Source of the DNA: Cinnamomum chago
Taxonomy: Eukaryota > Streptophyta > Magnoliopsida > Laurales > Lauraceae
Direction of reading: 5' to 3'
NCBI GenBank assembly: GCA_038049695.1
Contig: CP142460.1
Coordinates: forward strand, 25,700,001-25,764,000
Length of the DNA stretch: 64,000 nt
The translations under genes were made by a program, and so were the position numbers. Under the pieces are notes generated by a model, which saw only the letters and a list, made by a program, of their open reading frames with translations, did no database searches and was not told where the DNA came from. This document shows, piece by piece, positions 1-10,741 of this stretch (positions within the stretch are counted from its first letter, which is position 1; the number at the start of each line of letters is the position of its first letter).

Positions 1-3000
1 CCCACATTCTCTCCCTCTCCTTCCCGTCCCTCTTCCTTTCTTTACTCGACTCTATCTCTCCCTGCTCGCCTTTGCCCGCGGTTCGAACCCACCCGCTCTC
101 TCTCTCTTTTCTCTCCCTCTCCCTGCCCGCCACCCGCCTCTCTCCCTCTGGCAGTGTTGTTGGAGATGATTGTGGCTAGGGTGGCGGTAGTTTAGGTATT
201 GTGGGGGTGTGCAAAGAGAAAATTGAAATCCTCACACTTGAATGGTGTGTGTAGAAAGAAGAGGTGTGGAAACAGAAGAAATGGGTGTGGCATTAGCAGT
301 TCTCCTTATACATGATAGTCCCTCAAATGCATTTAATGCCTAAAAATATCCTATGCAGTAAATATCAGTTTTTTTGGAACCAAATTGCCCTTCATTTGTT
401 TTCTTGCAGTTTGTAATGTCAAAGATCTCACAAGTGTCATTTCTTGAACTCATGAGTCATGTCCCTTTGAAAATTTTATGTGAGATTATCTAGAATCCCT
501 TTCTAAATTTTTAAATCTTACATAGTCATGTGAATGCCAATAATTGTGGTTATGAATGACAACATTTATTAGATCGTCTAAAAAGCGTACAATCCACTAC
601 TTTACATTAAATTGTTTAACAGACAAAGAGAGTATCTTCAACCAATACTATCACATAAATTGTAGCTTAATTTTGAAAAAGAAATTATCCAACATGATGT
701 AACTTAGACCATCTTATTTTGTGAAAGTTTAACTATCGAACTCACAAGTATATACTCTTGAAGTTGAGAATAAACTCTCAAGCTTGAGACTAAATCATAT
801 TTTAGTTATTTCCTTATTCTAAGTTGAGAAAACTAATGGAAAACTCCATAACTTTAGCTAATTCGCTTCAAATTGAAGGCCTATAAGTTTGAAAAATAGA
901 AAAGGAGAAGACTAGCATAGACCTCAAAGGAAGTGAAGGAAAATATGCTGAAAGACTACAAGTACAATCATAATGCTACATGGACCTAATCGTGAGCTCG
1001 AGATATTACTCCCGAACTCGCAAAAAAAGCTAATGAAAGGTAATTTGGTCGACACTTGTGAGCACGTGAAAAAACAAGTGAACGAAAATTTAATTTGTCT
1101 TAGAAAAAGGGTTCTTACAGGAGAGGATTGATTAGGGCATATATGTATTTAAGGACTAATTTTGAGGTATAGGAATATTTGAAGCCTTTTCGTAAACATG
1201 CCTATAAAATACTTACACTTCTTTGACCGCATATTTATATAACTATTTATTTTAATTTATTTTAAATGTGTGGGGTTTGCAGTCCCTATCATTTTTTACA
1301 AGATAAGATTCTTATAAGAATCTTGATAAATAAATAAGAAAGAATTAAAATATTAAATTAAATTAATTTCCGAGGTTGGGTTATCACATCTTGTTGGGCT
1401 CCACTAATTAAGAAAACAACTTATTTTGATTGCCCAAACCAACTTTCGATAAAATTAGGATTCTTATTTTTCACAATTTTCCAACATTCCCTCAACAATT
1501 GTTAAAATGACAATCATGTCCGCACACCCTATGGGGGATCATAGGGCCTCCCTTTTATGGTCGCACCTTGCATGTGGGTCCCCGTATGGGTTCACATCAC
1601 TTTGGTTCAATTTATTCAATTATTTATTATTAATTCTTAATCCTTCTCTTTTATCCATTTTTTTCAATTTTTCAATAATTTAATTTTCAGAATCATTTGC
1701 ACATAAACATAGGCTATATTCTACATCCAGTTTAATTTTATTAGCTTATAAATTAATTTAGTTGAATCGCATTAAAAATAAAAAAATGTAAAATGTGGGT
1801 TTCGGAATCGCTATTGAATTATCGAATAATTTCTATCAAAGCGATAACAATTAATAGAATGCATTTAAATAATAATTAAAAATTATTTTCTGGGATCAGA
1901 TTCTTGTAGATCTATTATTCATAGAAGTTGGGAAAAAAAACTAATTTAAAATAACAATATCCCTCACTCCCACTCAATGAAAACAATAACAAGCACATAT
2001 TTTAAAAGGAGAAGCCCAAAAGGACAGAGAAGAGTACTATAAATCTAATTTTCCAAAATAACTACCCAATTAAGCCATATGCACTTTGTCTTATCCCATT
2101 TTAAATATTTTGAAAATTATATATATTAAAGCACCACCCCTCTTTGCGAGCAAGGGGCACGAGGCACTCCCTCTTTGGGCTTTCGCAATGATATGCGGCA
2201 CACCCATATCATCACATATCACCAACATGTGTCTAGTTCGATTCCTCAATATTATTTTGGGATCCTAAAATCTATCATTGTCCCTAAGATCTCTCTACCC
2301 TCTTTCCAACTAATTAATCTTTCTCTACATAGATTTTGAAAAGGTTTTGTTAGATCGTATATCTCTCCAACTATTCTCTCCACCTCAAGTTTCCATTTTC
2401 CGTCTTATTGTGGACCCCTAAAATAGCTCCATCCACTTTCCAATCAATCTCTACACATATTTTGAAAACACAGTGAGATGAAATCTATTAGATCCAATCT
2501 CTCCTACGATTCTCTTCATCTAAAGTTTCCCATTAAATAATATCCCATCCCTACTTTCTTGCCTAATCTCTCCTAATCCTAAAGCAATCTCTTCATCTCG
2601 TGTTTCCGATTAAATCCTATATGACAATAAATCTTTCTTATCTCGTGGATCCACTCTTAGATTGTTATACTTGAAAAGAGATAAGGTGGGGCCATCTAAT
2701 TGACTATGTACTTGGGGTTGCTCATGAGCTAACATTAAGTGGCTTGTTTCTTTGTAAGAATTTTTGGAATTCATGTCTGTTGAGATTTGTAGAATTTGAG
2801 AAGCTGGAATTTTGAAATGCTACAAATTCTAGCATTCTTAAATTCTTCGTTTCTTTTATACCTAGAATTTTTGCCTGAGAATTTCATGCAACTTGAATTC
2901 CACACATTTTCAGTTTCATTAGTACTTGAATCTCTAGTAAAAATTTTACATGTTTATGCATTATATGAATTGCACAATGGAATTCTAGCACTTCACTTGC

Positions 3001-3211
3001 TATTCAATCTCTCTAAGATGCACACTCACATGACGCGAAAGTTGCATTCAAGAAGGAAGAAAAATATAAAAGAATATAGTATCTTTAAAAACAGAGAATT
3101 AGAGAGAGGGAAAGTGAGAGCAACATGTCACATGCTAGACTGAAATTTGACTTCTGTCTCTTTAAACATCTAATTTGGAGGACATGTGTCTTCATGCAAC
3201 CTTTGGTAAAC
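1..3211. other. AT-rich intergenic DNA, no gene seen
   Basis: The first 170 bases are C/T-rich low-complexity sequence. The rest is AT-rich with no open frame that resembles a known protein. Around 2750-3000 there is a stretch rich in GGAATTC and AGAATTTT words that resembles the MITE-like repeats at 36791-37632, so it is probably a decayed copy of the same family. Around 2280-2640, phrases built on AATCTCTCC and ATCTCTTCATCT recur in a loose direct repeat. No promoter or gene can be supported. Confidence 0.5.
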
Positions 3212-3224
3212 AAAGATTGTCCAA

Positions 3225-3493
3225 AGTAGGAAAGGAAAATGGATGATAGCCTGCTGACGGAGGAACATTCAGGCAGACCAGTAGATTTCTCCAATGGTCG
3301 TCTCTTTTTTACGTTTTATTTCAATTCTTTTTTGGCAGTACTACTGCACTTTTATGTTTTGGTAGTTAGACGGGTGGCTTTGGTTTTCTGCCACCACATC
3401 TACACATTTAGTGCCATGTAACCCCCCTTTCTTATTTACAGCTGTCAACCAGCCTTCTAAATAAAATCCAACCTTTTATTGCAAAAAAAGAAA
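3225..3493 (+). mobile_element. Short retroposon (SINE or 5'-truncated LINE 3' end) with 13-bp target duplication
   Basis: The 13-base word AAAGATTGTCCAA occurs at 3212-3224 and again, identically, at 3494-3506. Between the two copies lie 269 bases that end in AATAAAATCC, a TTTTATTGC stretch and an A-rich tail. Perfect direct repeats around an A-tailed body are the signature of target-primed reverse transcription. The body encodes nothing recognisable. The AATAAA-plus-A-tail ending resembles the 3' end of a plant LINE, so a 5'-truncated LINE or a SINE are both possible. The small open frames across it are not treated as genes. Confidence 0.7.
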
Positions 3494-3896
3494 AAAGATT
3501 GTCCAATAAATAAATATGAAAAAAGAAACAAAAAGTACTACTCAAAAAACAAAATAGGAAAACATCCAGGACAAATCGATTGTGGAAAATAGGAAACCAA
3601 TACACACAAATCCTCTCTCTCTTAATTAGCATCTTCTGCACTTTGAAATGATCCTCATCCCATTTTCATCTTCCTTACCCAACATCTCCATCGTCATCAT
3701 CAAGATCCAGGAGTTCGGAGCCGCTTGCCTCAAAGGAAATCGAGATCACAATGATGTCGCTACAAATCCCCTTGAATTGATCACAATTATGCCGCTACAA
3801 ATCCTCTTGATTTGAATGCCGTCTCACCTTTCTTATTACAATATGTCCAAAGAGGTTGGATGCATGAATTCTAGGGTTTATTCGGTCTCGATGTAA

Positions 3897-4529
3897 CACT
3901 ACAACAAATGGGATTTTTAGCGATGAAACTATTTGCGACGCAATCCAAAGTGTTGCAAAAAGTAAAATTTTTGCAACATAAAACTAGATCCGTCGCAACA
4001 TGTTAAGTATTTGTGACACAAGATTTCAAGCGTTACAAATAGATACTTTCAGCAATGAATAAATTGTGTCGCAAATAAATGCGTCAAAAAATACATGGCG
4101 CAAAGCAATTCACGCACGCGTCAAATGACGATAAAATTATTTGCAACACTAGATACACATTAGCGACACCATCATGTGTCGCAAAATAAGTGTCTCTATT
4201 TGAGACTCAATCCCCACATCGCAAATAGTTTTTAGTTGGGACATTTTATTTATTATGTCGTTGAAAAGTTAAGGTATTTGCAACAGTTTTTTTTTTTCAT
4301 CGCACATAATATCTTATTTACAACGCCGATACTTTTGTGTCGCAAATAATTATTATTAGTGACCTCCACCATACGGCGTCGTAAAAAATTTAAGTTAAAA
4401 GTTTTACTAATTTCTTCCCTTCATGACCATTATGAAAAAAAAATTATATGTTTATTTAAGACGCAATTTTGGCGTGACAAATCATATTTAGGTGCAAGCC
4501 TTTGGGGGTATATAAAAAAAATCTCAAAA
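3897..4529 (+). mobile_element. CACTA-like transposon end with subterminal repeats
   Basis: The sequence starts CACTACAACAAATGGG, the usual opening of plant CACTA (En/Spm) terminal inverted repeats. It is followed by about 600 bases in which short words such as TTTGCGACGC, GTGTCGCAAA and GCGACAC recur on both strands. Dense short subterminal repeats are typical of CACTA ends. The matching far end, which should finish in TTGTAGTG, was not found before the host gene. The copy is therefore either truncated or broken by the Mutator-like element that starts at 4543. No transposase is seen. Confidence 0.5.
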
Positions 4530-4542
4530 CAAAATAAAAATA

Positions 4543-4640
4543 AGAGGATTTAACCGGAAAAATCAATTAATGCGCATGTGTTACACGATCAAGCACTTTA
4601 GCAAGTGGGGCACCAATTAGAGCAATTGGGCCCAATTTCC
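4543..4640 (+). repeat. Left terminal inverted repeat of the Mutator-like element
   Basis: This pairs with the reverse complement of 7640-7734. The shared blocks are the AACCGGAAAAATCA opening, the AATTAGA/CAATTGGG block and the GGCGATGAC block further in. Confidence 0.7.
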
Positions 4641-6932
4641 ATTTTTTTTTACCTATTTGGCACATCATCGGCGCCGACTTTATTTACACTGAATAAGGTC
4701 GGCGATGACCCTATTTGTGAACCATATTCAAGGCTCATATCCCTACACTTCTTCTCATTCTTCTCTTCTTTCGCCCACCATACCGTCGAGACTGGCCTTG
4801 GACCAGTGCCGAAGAGCGGTTGCTTTCATTTCCAGAACCACCAGCCTTCAAACTGAATTCCTCAACTACTTCTCTTTTCTCCCATCGCCTTTTCCATCGT
4901 CTGTGATTTCTACCGACACTCCAAGGGTATCTATCTCCTTCCGTTTTTGAATCCTTGTAAATGTTTTTGTATTTTTCCTCCTTTTTGTTTGCCCGCCATC
5001 CCACATATGATATCAAAGTGTATGGTAGGTTAGCTTCAATGTTGTTGTTCGATTTGTACATTGTTTGTTTGCATTGATTAGGGTTTGTAGATTCCAAATT
5101 TAGGGCATTTTCAGTTAAGAAGGACGATGGAGGATTGGGGCTTGTTTTAACAATTCCAGAAAAAGTTAGAGTGAGTTCCAAACTTGAGGATGTTGTATGT
5201 TGTCAAATGCCACTAGCGGTTCATTTGTTCCTTTTTGTGTTTCTTCATTTTGACAATGTAAGTGGGTTCATATGTTAAGATTAGCCTCTCAAAATCTCTT
5301 CATAATAAGAGATAGTATGGTGAATTGAAGTATGGTGATGTGAAGTATCAAATCAAGAGATAATAAAATATAAGGTGTTATGATGGTGTTTTCTTTTTAG
5401 TTGTTTGGTATGAAATCTTTTTGACTTTTTGTATATAAAAGTGGAGTTTTTTTTTTTTTTTTTGTCTTTTAGTGGAGAAAGGAGGTTGCTTTTTTTTATT
5501 TTTTTTAAAAGATGGAGGAAATTTTGAAATTATGTACTTTTGATATAACCCATTGTCTTTTCTTATCTGGATAATGGAGGCTTTACCTCACCTCACCTCA
5601 TTTCACCACACATCCAAACACGCCTTAGCAACCGCAGCCTGTAATGCATCAATTCATATGTGAAAAAAAGAAGGAGATCCCTATTCAAAGAACCATATCC
5701 ACATGAGTGATCCAACCATATTATCTCCTCCTCACATACCCTGAATATTGCACACAATAGGTAGAATACGAATTGATGACACATTTGAACTACAGTACCC
5801 ACCATCTCTAAAAGAGTTACACTACAACATTTAATGCTTAGAGTTTCATCAACCAATCATTACCTCACTCCCCAACTAGATTATTAGAGTTTCAATGGAT
5901 CTACACCATTAGTTATCTTGAAACTGGTACAAGGAACTTTCTTTAGCAAATAGTTAGGTGTGGCATTTATATACTAATACAGTCTATATCCCCTATCATT
6001 TCAAGAAATCAAGATGAATAACTGTTTGCAAACTTGCAACCGATAATCTAGAATGTAAATAGAGAAATAAGAACAAATCTATGGTTTCAATCCATCAGTG
6101 CTGGTTTTGTTCATTTTAAGCTTTCTTTGCAGCTTGAATGATTGATATATGGGTGTTTTGTTTTGAGGGCAATTGACTGAATAGTTGGTTATATGTTTTT
6201 GCTATTCTTTGGGTGGTGTGTAAATGTAGAAATACAGTTTATGGGTTTCATTTGATGATTTGTGTTTTGTGCTTTATGGTGGAATAAGTTTTAATGTGGA
6301 TATTGTGTGGCTTGAATACCTGATACAATGGGTGTTTTGTGTTTTAGGGCAATTGAATGGATGGTTATATGCTTAGTTATTCCTTAGGTGATGTGGAAAT
6401 GTGAAAATGCAATTTTTTTATCATTCAATGATTTGTGTTTTTGGTGGAATCAGTGTTGATCTGTGCACTGTTTGGATTGATGAACAATTTCTTGGCTGGT
6501 TTTGTTCATTTCATATCTTCTTTGTGGCTTAAATGCTTGTTAGAATGGGTGTTTTGTCTTTAGGATAATTGAATGGATAAATAGTTATATGTTTAGCCAT
6601 TATGGAGTTATATATATCTTCTTTGTGTTATATGTGTTCTTCCAAATACGTTGTAATGTAACTTGTAATTAAAGTGATGCTGTCTGTGGATGTTGTGAAT
6701 TTTCAATTAAAAACTTACAAGATGTGCATAATTGTTTCTTAATTGTATATAGGATGTTGATTGAATGTCAACTGGATGCATGGTTTGTTTGTGCTTGTAT
6801 TTTAAATGCAGCATTTATCTTTTTCTTGTCGTACACATAGTTGTATTTTTATGTAAATGTCATAGTTCCAGTATTTCAATTTTTTTCTGTTTTATACAGC
6901 ATTATCACTGATGTTGTAGTACTAAAAATACC

Positions 6933-7650
6933 GGAAAAATTACGACTTTTGGTTGAAAAATTAGGAAACCTGCGTCGGTGATGACCTTATTTTACACTGT
7001 TAAGGTCATCACCGACCCTGTAATGGTTTCACTAACCCTCCGTTTGGAAATGGTGGAAAATGGGGGGAGGGAAAAAAGGAGGGGAAAAGTTTTTTGGAGG
7101 GTGTTTGGGAAAGGGGGGGAGGGAAAATGGGGGGGGGAGGGGGGAAGGGGAAAATGGGTGCAAAAATTTCCCCCCCAAAACAGGGGGGAAAATGGGGGAA
7201 AAGAGGGGAAAATGGACAAAATTACCAAAATTGCCCTTTATATGTAAAATATAATTTTGAACTTTTTACAAAAGTAAGGACAAAACGGTAATTTTCTCTC
7301 TATCTCACAAACAAATGAAACCCTACTTTTTCACTTTTCTTCCCCATACTTTTTGACTTCCCAAACAAGAGGAGGTAAAATTAATTTTCCCTCCCCTCTC
7401 CTCTCCTCTCCCCTTCCCAAATGGAGGGTAAAGATGTTGTCTGGAAAAGTTACAACTTTTACTTAAAATAAAAAGAAAACCTGCGTCGGTGGTAACCTTA
7501 TTTTACAATGCTAAGGTCATCACCGACACTGTAGCATTAAAACTACCTGAGGATGTTTGGAAAAGCAACAACTTTGGTTAAAAAATTAGGAAACTTGCTT
7601 TAGTGACGACCTTATTTTACACCATTAAAGTCATCGCCGAACTTATCCCA
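6933..7650 (+). repeat. Three ~115-bp subterminal repeats, split by a MITE
   Basis: Units begin GGAAAAATTACGACTTTT at 6933, GGAAAAGTTACAACTTTT at 7443 and GGAAAAGCAACAACTTTG at 7559. Each continues with an A-rich stretch, a TGCGTCGGTGATGACC-like block, TTATTTTACA, and the inverse of that block. Units 2 and 3 are 116 bases apart. Units 1 and 2 are 510 apart, which becomes 114 once the 393-bp MITE and its 3-bp duplication are removed. The array therefore predates the MITE. Confidence 0.75.
7036..7428. mobile_element. Tourist-like MITE, extremely G-rich
   Basis: The ends are CCCTCCGTTTGG and, reversed, CCCTCCATTTGG. TAA is duplicated at 7033-7035 and 7429-7431. A 3-bp TAA duplication with such ends fits the PIF/Harbinger (Tourist) class. 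The left half is almost pure purine with runs of 5-9 G on the plus strand. The right end is pyrimidine-rich, so the single strand could fold on itself or form G-quadruplexes. Open frames through it are low-complexity artefacts. Confidence 0.75.
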
Positions 7651-7747
7651 ATTGTTCTAATTGGTGCACCATGGGCTAAAATATTTGATTGCAAAATAGA
7701 CATGCATTAAGTGATTTTTCCGGTTAAATGCTCTCAAAATAAAAATA

Positions 7748-7846
7748 CTGAAGCAGCAAATGCAGCAAAGCTGACAACACTTCAATGCTTCATACAAGAA
7801 GACGAGCAAGCAGGGTTTAGGAGGAAGAAGAAGTATAGAGAGAGAG
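7748..7846 (+). promoter_or_regulatory. Short leader between the Mutator-like element and the WRNIP1-like ATG
   Basis: Only about 100 bases separate the target duplication of the Mutator-like element from the start codon. The leader ends with AAGAAGAAGTATAGAGAGAGAG, a purine-rich GA stretch common in plant 5' untranslated regions. No TATA box is obvious in it, so the core promoter may lie inside the transposon. This is inference from position only. Confidence 0.35.
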
Positions 7847-9481
7847 ATGGAGCAGCTTCTTAACATGGGTTTCCCTCAAGAGCTAGCCACCCAAGCTCTA
7901 GCAGCCACTGGAGGCAAATCCACCCTCAAAGCCACTGAATGGATCCTCAACCAAAAATCCACCTCCTCTTCCCACTCTCCTCCTCGTCCCTCTCCTTCAC
8001 CCTCTCCCTCTCAACCCCGTCTCGACCGCTTCTTCCAATCCAAAACCCCCCTCCCCCACCAGACCCAGACCCAGACCCAGACCCAGACAGAAACCGATCC
8101 ATCTCCCCAATCCCCCCAAAACCCCCCTCCGCCCAAGCGCCCCAAACCCCACTCCCACTCCCACCCCTTAGCCGACCGCATGCGCCCCCGCACCATCGAC
8201 GACATGGTCGGCCAAGACCACCTCCTCTCCCCCACCTCCCTCCTCCCCTCCGCCCTCCGCTGCCGCCGCCTCCCTTCCATCATCCTCTGGGGCCCTCCCG
8301 GCACCGGCAAAACCTCCCTCGCCCGCGCCATCTCCATCTCCAACTCCTCCCCCGACTCCTCCTACCGCTTCGTCCCACTCTCCGCCGTCACCGCCGGGGT
8401 CAAAGATGTCCGAGAGGCCGTCGAGGAGGCCCGCCGCTGGAAAAGGAGCGGCAAACGTACGCTACTCTTCCTCGACGAGGTCCACCGGTTTAACAAATCC
8501 CAGCAGGATTCATTCCTCCCTGTGATTGAAGACGGGAGCATCATCTTCATGGGCGCCACCACCGAGAACCCCTCTTTCCACCTCGTGACGCCCCTGCTCT
8601 CGCGCTGCCAGGTTCTCCGCCTTAACCCTCTGCAGCCCTGCCACATCGCAGCGCTTCTCCACCGCGCTGTAGGGGACCCCGAGAACGGGCTCCCCTGCAG
8701 CGCCGGCCTCCCTGTACAAGTGGAAGAGGAGGCCATTGATTTCCTCTCCCTTCAATGCGATGGGGACGCCCGCGTCGCCTTGAATGCTCTGGAGGTTGCC
8801 GCAACCTCCGCTGCTGCAAGAATTGCAGGTGGGAATTCTGGAGACAATGAAATTGCAGCATCTGTGACCCTAGATGATGCGAAAGAAGCTCTACAGTGCA
8901 AACACCTCGCCTATGACCGGGCGGGCGAGGAGCACTATAACCTTATCAGCGCACTCCACAAGTCGATGCGTGGGAGCGACGCAGATGCTGCAATCTATTG
9001 GCTGGCTAGGATGTTGGAAGGAGGAGAGGAGCCACTTTACATTGCCCGCCGGTTAATCCGGTTCGCCAGTGAGGATGTTGGGTTGGCTGACCCATCTGCC
9101 TTGGGGCAGGCTGTTGCCTGCTACCAGGCTTGCCATTTCTTGGGCATGCCAGAATGCAATGTGAATCTTGCGCAGTGTGTGGCTTACTTGGCGCTGGCGC
9201 CCAAGTCTGTTGCGGTTTACCGGGCAATGGGGGCGGCCCAGAAAGTGGTGAGGGAGTCTGAAGGGCAGAATGAGGGGGTGCCTATGCATCTGAGGAATGC
9301 ACCCACAAAACTGATGAAGGAAATGGGGTATAGTAAGGGGTACATTTACCCTCCTGATAACCCACCTTCTTCAGCTTCGCAGAAGTATCTTCCGCCCTCG
9401 TTGCAGGGTCACAAGTTCCTTGACTGGCCTCCAACCATTGTTCCTGATGGAAACCCAGTCCATTTCGGCCAAAAGGGGTGA
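7847..9481 (+). CDS. WRNIP1: WRNIP1/RarA/Mgs1-type AAA+ ATPase with UBA domain
   Basis: This is an intronless 544-residue protein. Residues 1-36 look like a UBA ubiquitin-binding domain (MGFP near the start). Residues 56-63 read QPRLDRFF, which fits the PCNA-binding PIP-box pattern QxxLxxFF. Residues 70-110 are a low-complexity linker with a QT repeat. The AAA+ core follows: Walker A GPPGTGKT (149-156), Walker B LLFLDE (206-211), sensor-1 ATTEN (237-241) and sensor-2 region GDAR (306-309). The C-terminal clamp-loader-like/MgsA region (about 350-500) carries SEDVGLADP and [15 protein letters not shown]. Members of this family act at stalled replication forks in the nucleus; animal WRNIP1 uses a ubiquitin-binding zinc finger where the plant protein has UBA. 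The first ATG opens the UBA domain, which supports this start. GC content is very high in the 5' half and falls towards the 3' end, a gradient common in plant genes. No disruption is seen. Confidence 0.93.
   Translation: MEQLLNMGFPQELATQALAATGGKSTLKATEWILNQKSTSSSHSPPRPSPSPSPSQPRLDRFFQSKTPLPHQTQTQTQTQTETDPSPQSPQNPPPPKRPKPHSHSHPLADRMRPRTIDDMVGQDHLLSPTSLLPSALRCRRLPSIILWGPPGTGKTSLARAISISNSSPDSSYRFVPLSAVTAGVKDVREAVEEARRWKRSGKRTLLFLDEVHRFNKSQQDSFLPVIEDGSIIFMGATTENPSFHLVTPLLSRCQVLRLNPLQPCHIAALLHRAVGDPENGLPCSAGLPVQVEEEAIDFLSLQCDGDARVALNALEVAATSAAARIAGGNSGDNEIAASVTLDDAKEALQCKHLAYDRAGEEHYNLISALHKSMRGSDADAAIYWLARMLEGGEEPLYIARRLIRFASEDVGLADPSALGQAVACYQACHFLGMPECNVNLAQCVAYLALAPKSVAVYRAMGAAQKVVRESEGQNEGVPMHLRNAPTKLMKEMGYSKGYIYPPDNPPSSASQKYLPPSLQGHKFLDWPPTIVPDGNPVHFGQKG
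8060..8089 (+). repeat. In-frame hexanucleotide repeat (CAGACC) in WRNIP1-like gene
   Basis: About five tandem CAGACC units code for alternating Gln-Thr in the linker between the PIP-box-like motif and the AAA+ core. Hexamer slippage keeps the frame, so length variation would be tolerated. Confidence 0.85.
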
Positions 9482-10328
9482 TATGGAAGCTCTACATTTG
9501 GTTTGGTTCCTTGCCTTTCTTTTTGGATGTTTTTTCTGTGGAAGATGGAGGCATGGAGCCCCATTTTGTTGTCTAAATATTCATGATTTTTTTGCTTTTA
9601 TCATTTCAAGTGGTCATACTGGAAAGGAAAGATAGCCGTTAAGAAATTTACCCATTAGCATATTCCTTTGTGTAAATTTTGCCAGCTAATCGCTTGAACA
9701 TGTTTTATGTATGGAAATGGAAAAGTTGGGGAAGTAAGCTTCCTTTGTGGAGTTCGGCCTTCATGAATTGAATTTCTCATTGATTGTTGTGCTCTCAGTA
9801 TGGATGTAGTTGTTGTTTGATCGGAAGACTTTGTTGTCATCATCGTGAAAAGACCCTGTCATGTGGATAATTTCTTTTGTTTCTTTAGTGGCATACTGTA
9901 TTCTCTTCATTTAAAGCAAAATAAATCACTCTAAGAGCACAGTAAAACGGATTTAACTATGGGCCATGCTTTTATTGTCTGTAATCAATGCAATGTTTCA
10001 CATTTTCATGCATACCATTTCATAAGTCAGTTTCTTCTTCTTTGAGGCTGTGGATGGAATTTCCAAGGTTTGTTTGTTAGAGGTTTCAGTGACATGCCTA
10101 CAGCAAGAAGTAACTGCAGTGCACTTACAGGAAAGTAGCTTCTGACCAGAATGAAATAACATATTTGCAAAAGCTATGCTCCAAAACTCAACTGATTGCC
10201 TGCCTTGAAGATGCAACTTGGATAAGAGATTTTACAACTTGTAACCACTTTTACTTATATTTACTTTTATCCAAGGAAAAAGATATTTGTATGCTCAACA
10301 AACCCTAACCCTATGCGAAGAGGCTCTT
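9482..10328 (+). other. 3' untranslated and downstream region of WRNIP1-like gene
   Basis: This is unique-looking AT-rich sequence without a gene. The hexamer AATAAA at 9920-9925 is the best polyadenylation-signal candidate and would give a 3' UTR of about 450 bases. Element A begins at 10329. Confidence 0.5.
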
Positions 10329-10741
10329 TGGCGCAGTGCGGAACCGGGATTGGAAAATACATCAATCTCCTGAAGGATTGATCGAACCCAAAGATGGATT
10401 CCATCCACTAGGGCGAGAGCAAAATCATAAAACAACCCATTAAACTCACGATGAACTCAGAAATCTATTTATTGATTGAAAGGAAGCATGATCAAATACA
10501 ATGGAGGGCTCAATATATATATAGGCAGTGTTCTTAACCACTAAGAATTCCAAAATAGAAAGCTACTAATTCTGATTAATCAATAAATTAGAAACAATCC
10601 TTAATAAACTTAAGATAAAAATAGCATGCCACAGTTGCTTCTAAGCCAATTGGGCCTGCGGGCTAAACCCAAAGGACTGGGTTGGTTGGCTGGGTCCATC
10701 ATGTGGGCGCAGGGGCTCTTTTGGGCTTCTGTATTGCATCA
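10329..10741 (-). repeat. Element A, 3' LTR (left)
   Basis: This 413-bp LTR opens TGGCGCAGTG and ends TTGCATCA on the plus strand. It aligns throughout with 26960-27369, sharing for example GGATTGATCGAA, GGAGGGCTCAATATATAT and GGACTGGGTTGG. Confidence 0.92.

Larger units (their letters stand above)
4543..7734. mobile_element. Mutator-like element with long TIRs, non-autonomous
   Basis: The ends are inverted copies: the left begins AGAGGATTTAACCGG and the reverse complement of the right begins AGAGCATTTAACCGG. Similarity continues with small gaps for roughly 100 bases, to about 4640 and 7640, and includes the shared word CACCAATTAGA. Both ends are flanked by the same 13 bases, CAAAATAAAAATA, at 4530-4542 and 7735-7747. 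Mutator-like elements usually make 9-11 bp duplications; the extra identity may be chance in AT-rich DNA. The 3.2-kb interior has no recognisable transposase, so it would need one in trans. It ends only 112 bases before the WRNIP1-like start codon. Confidence 0.75.

Noticed and set aside
4735-5181. 148-residue minus-strand frame in the Mutator-like element
   Set aside because: No recognisable domain, antisense to other equally weak frames; not enough to call a captured gene.
7939-8861. Several long open frames on both strands across the WRNIP1-like gene
   Set aside because: They are shadows of a GC-rich, proline/serine-coding region and lack domain signatures.
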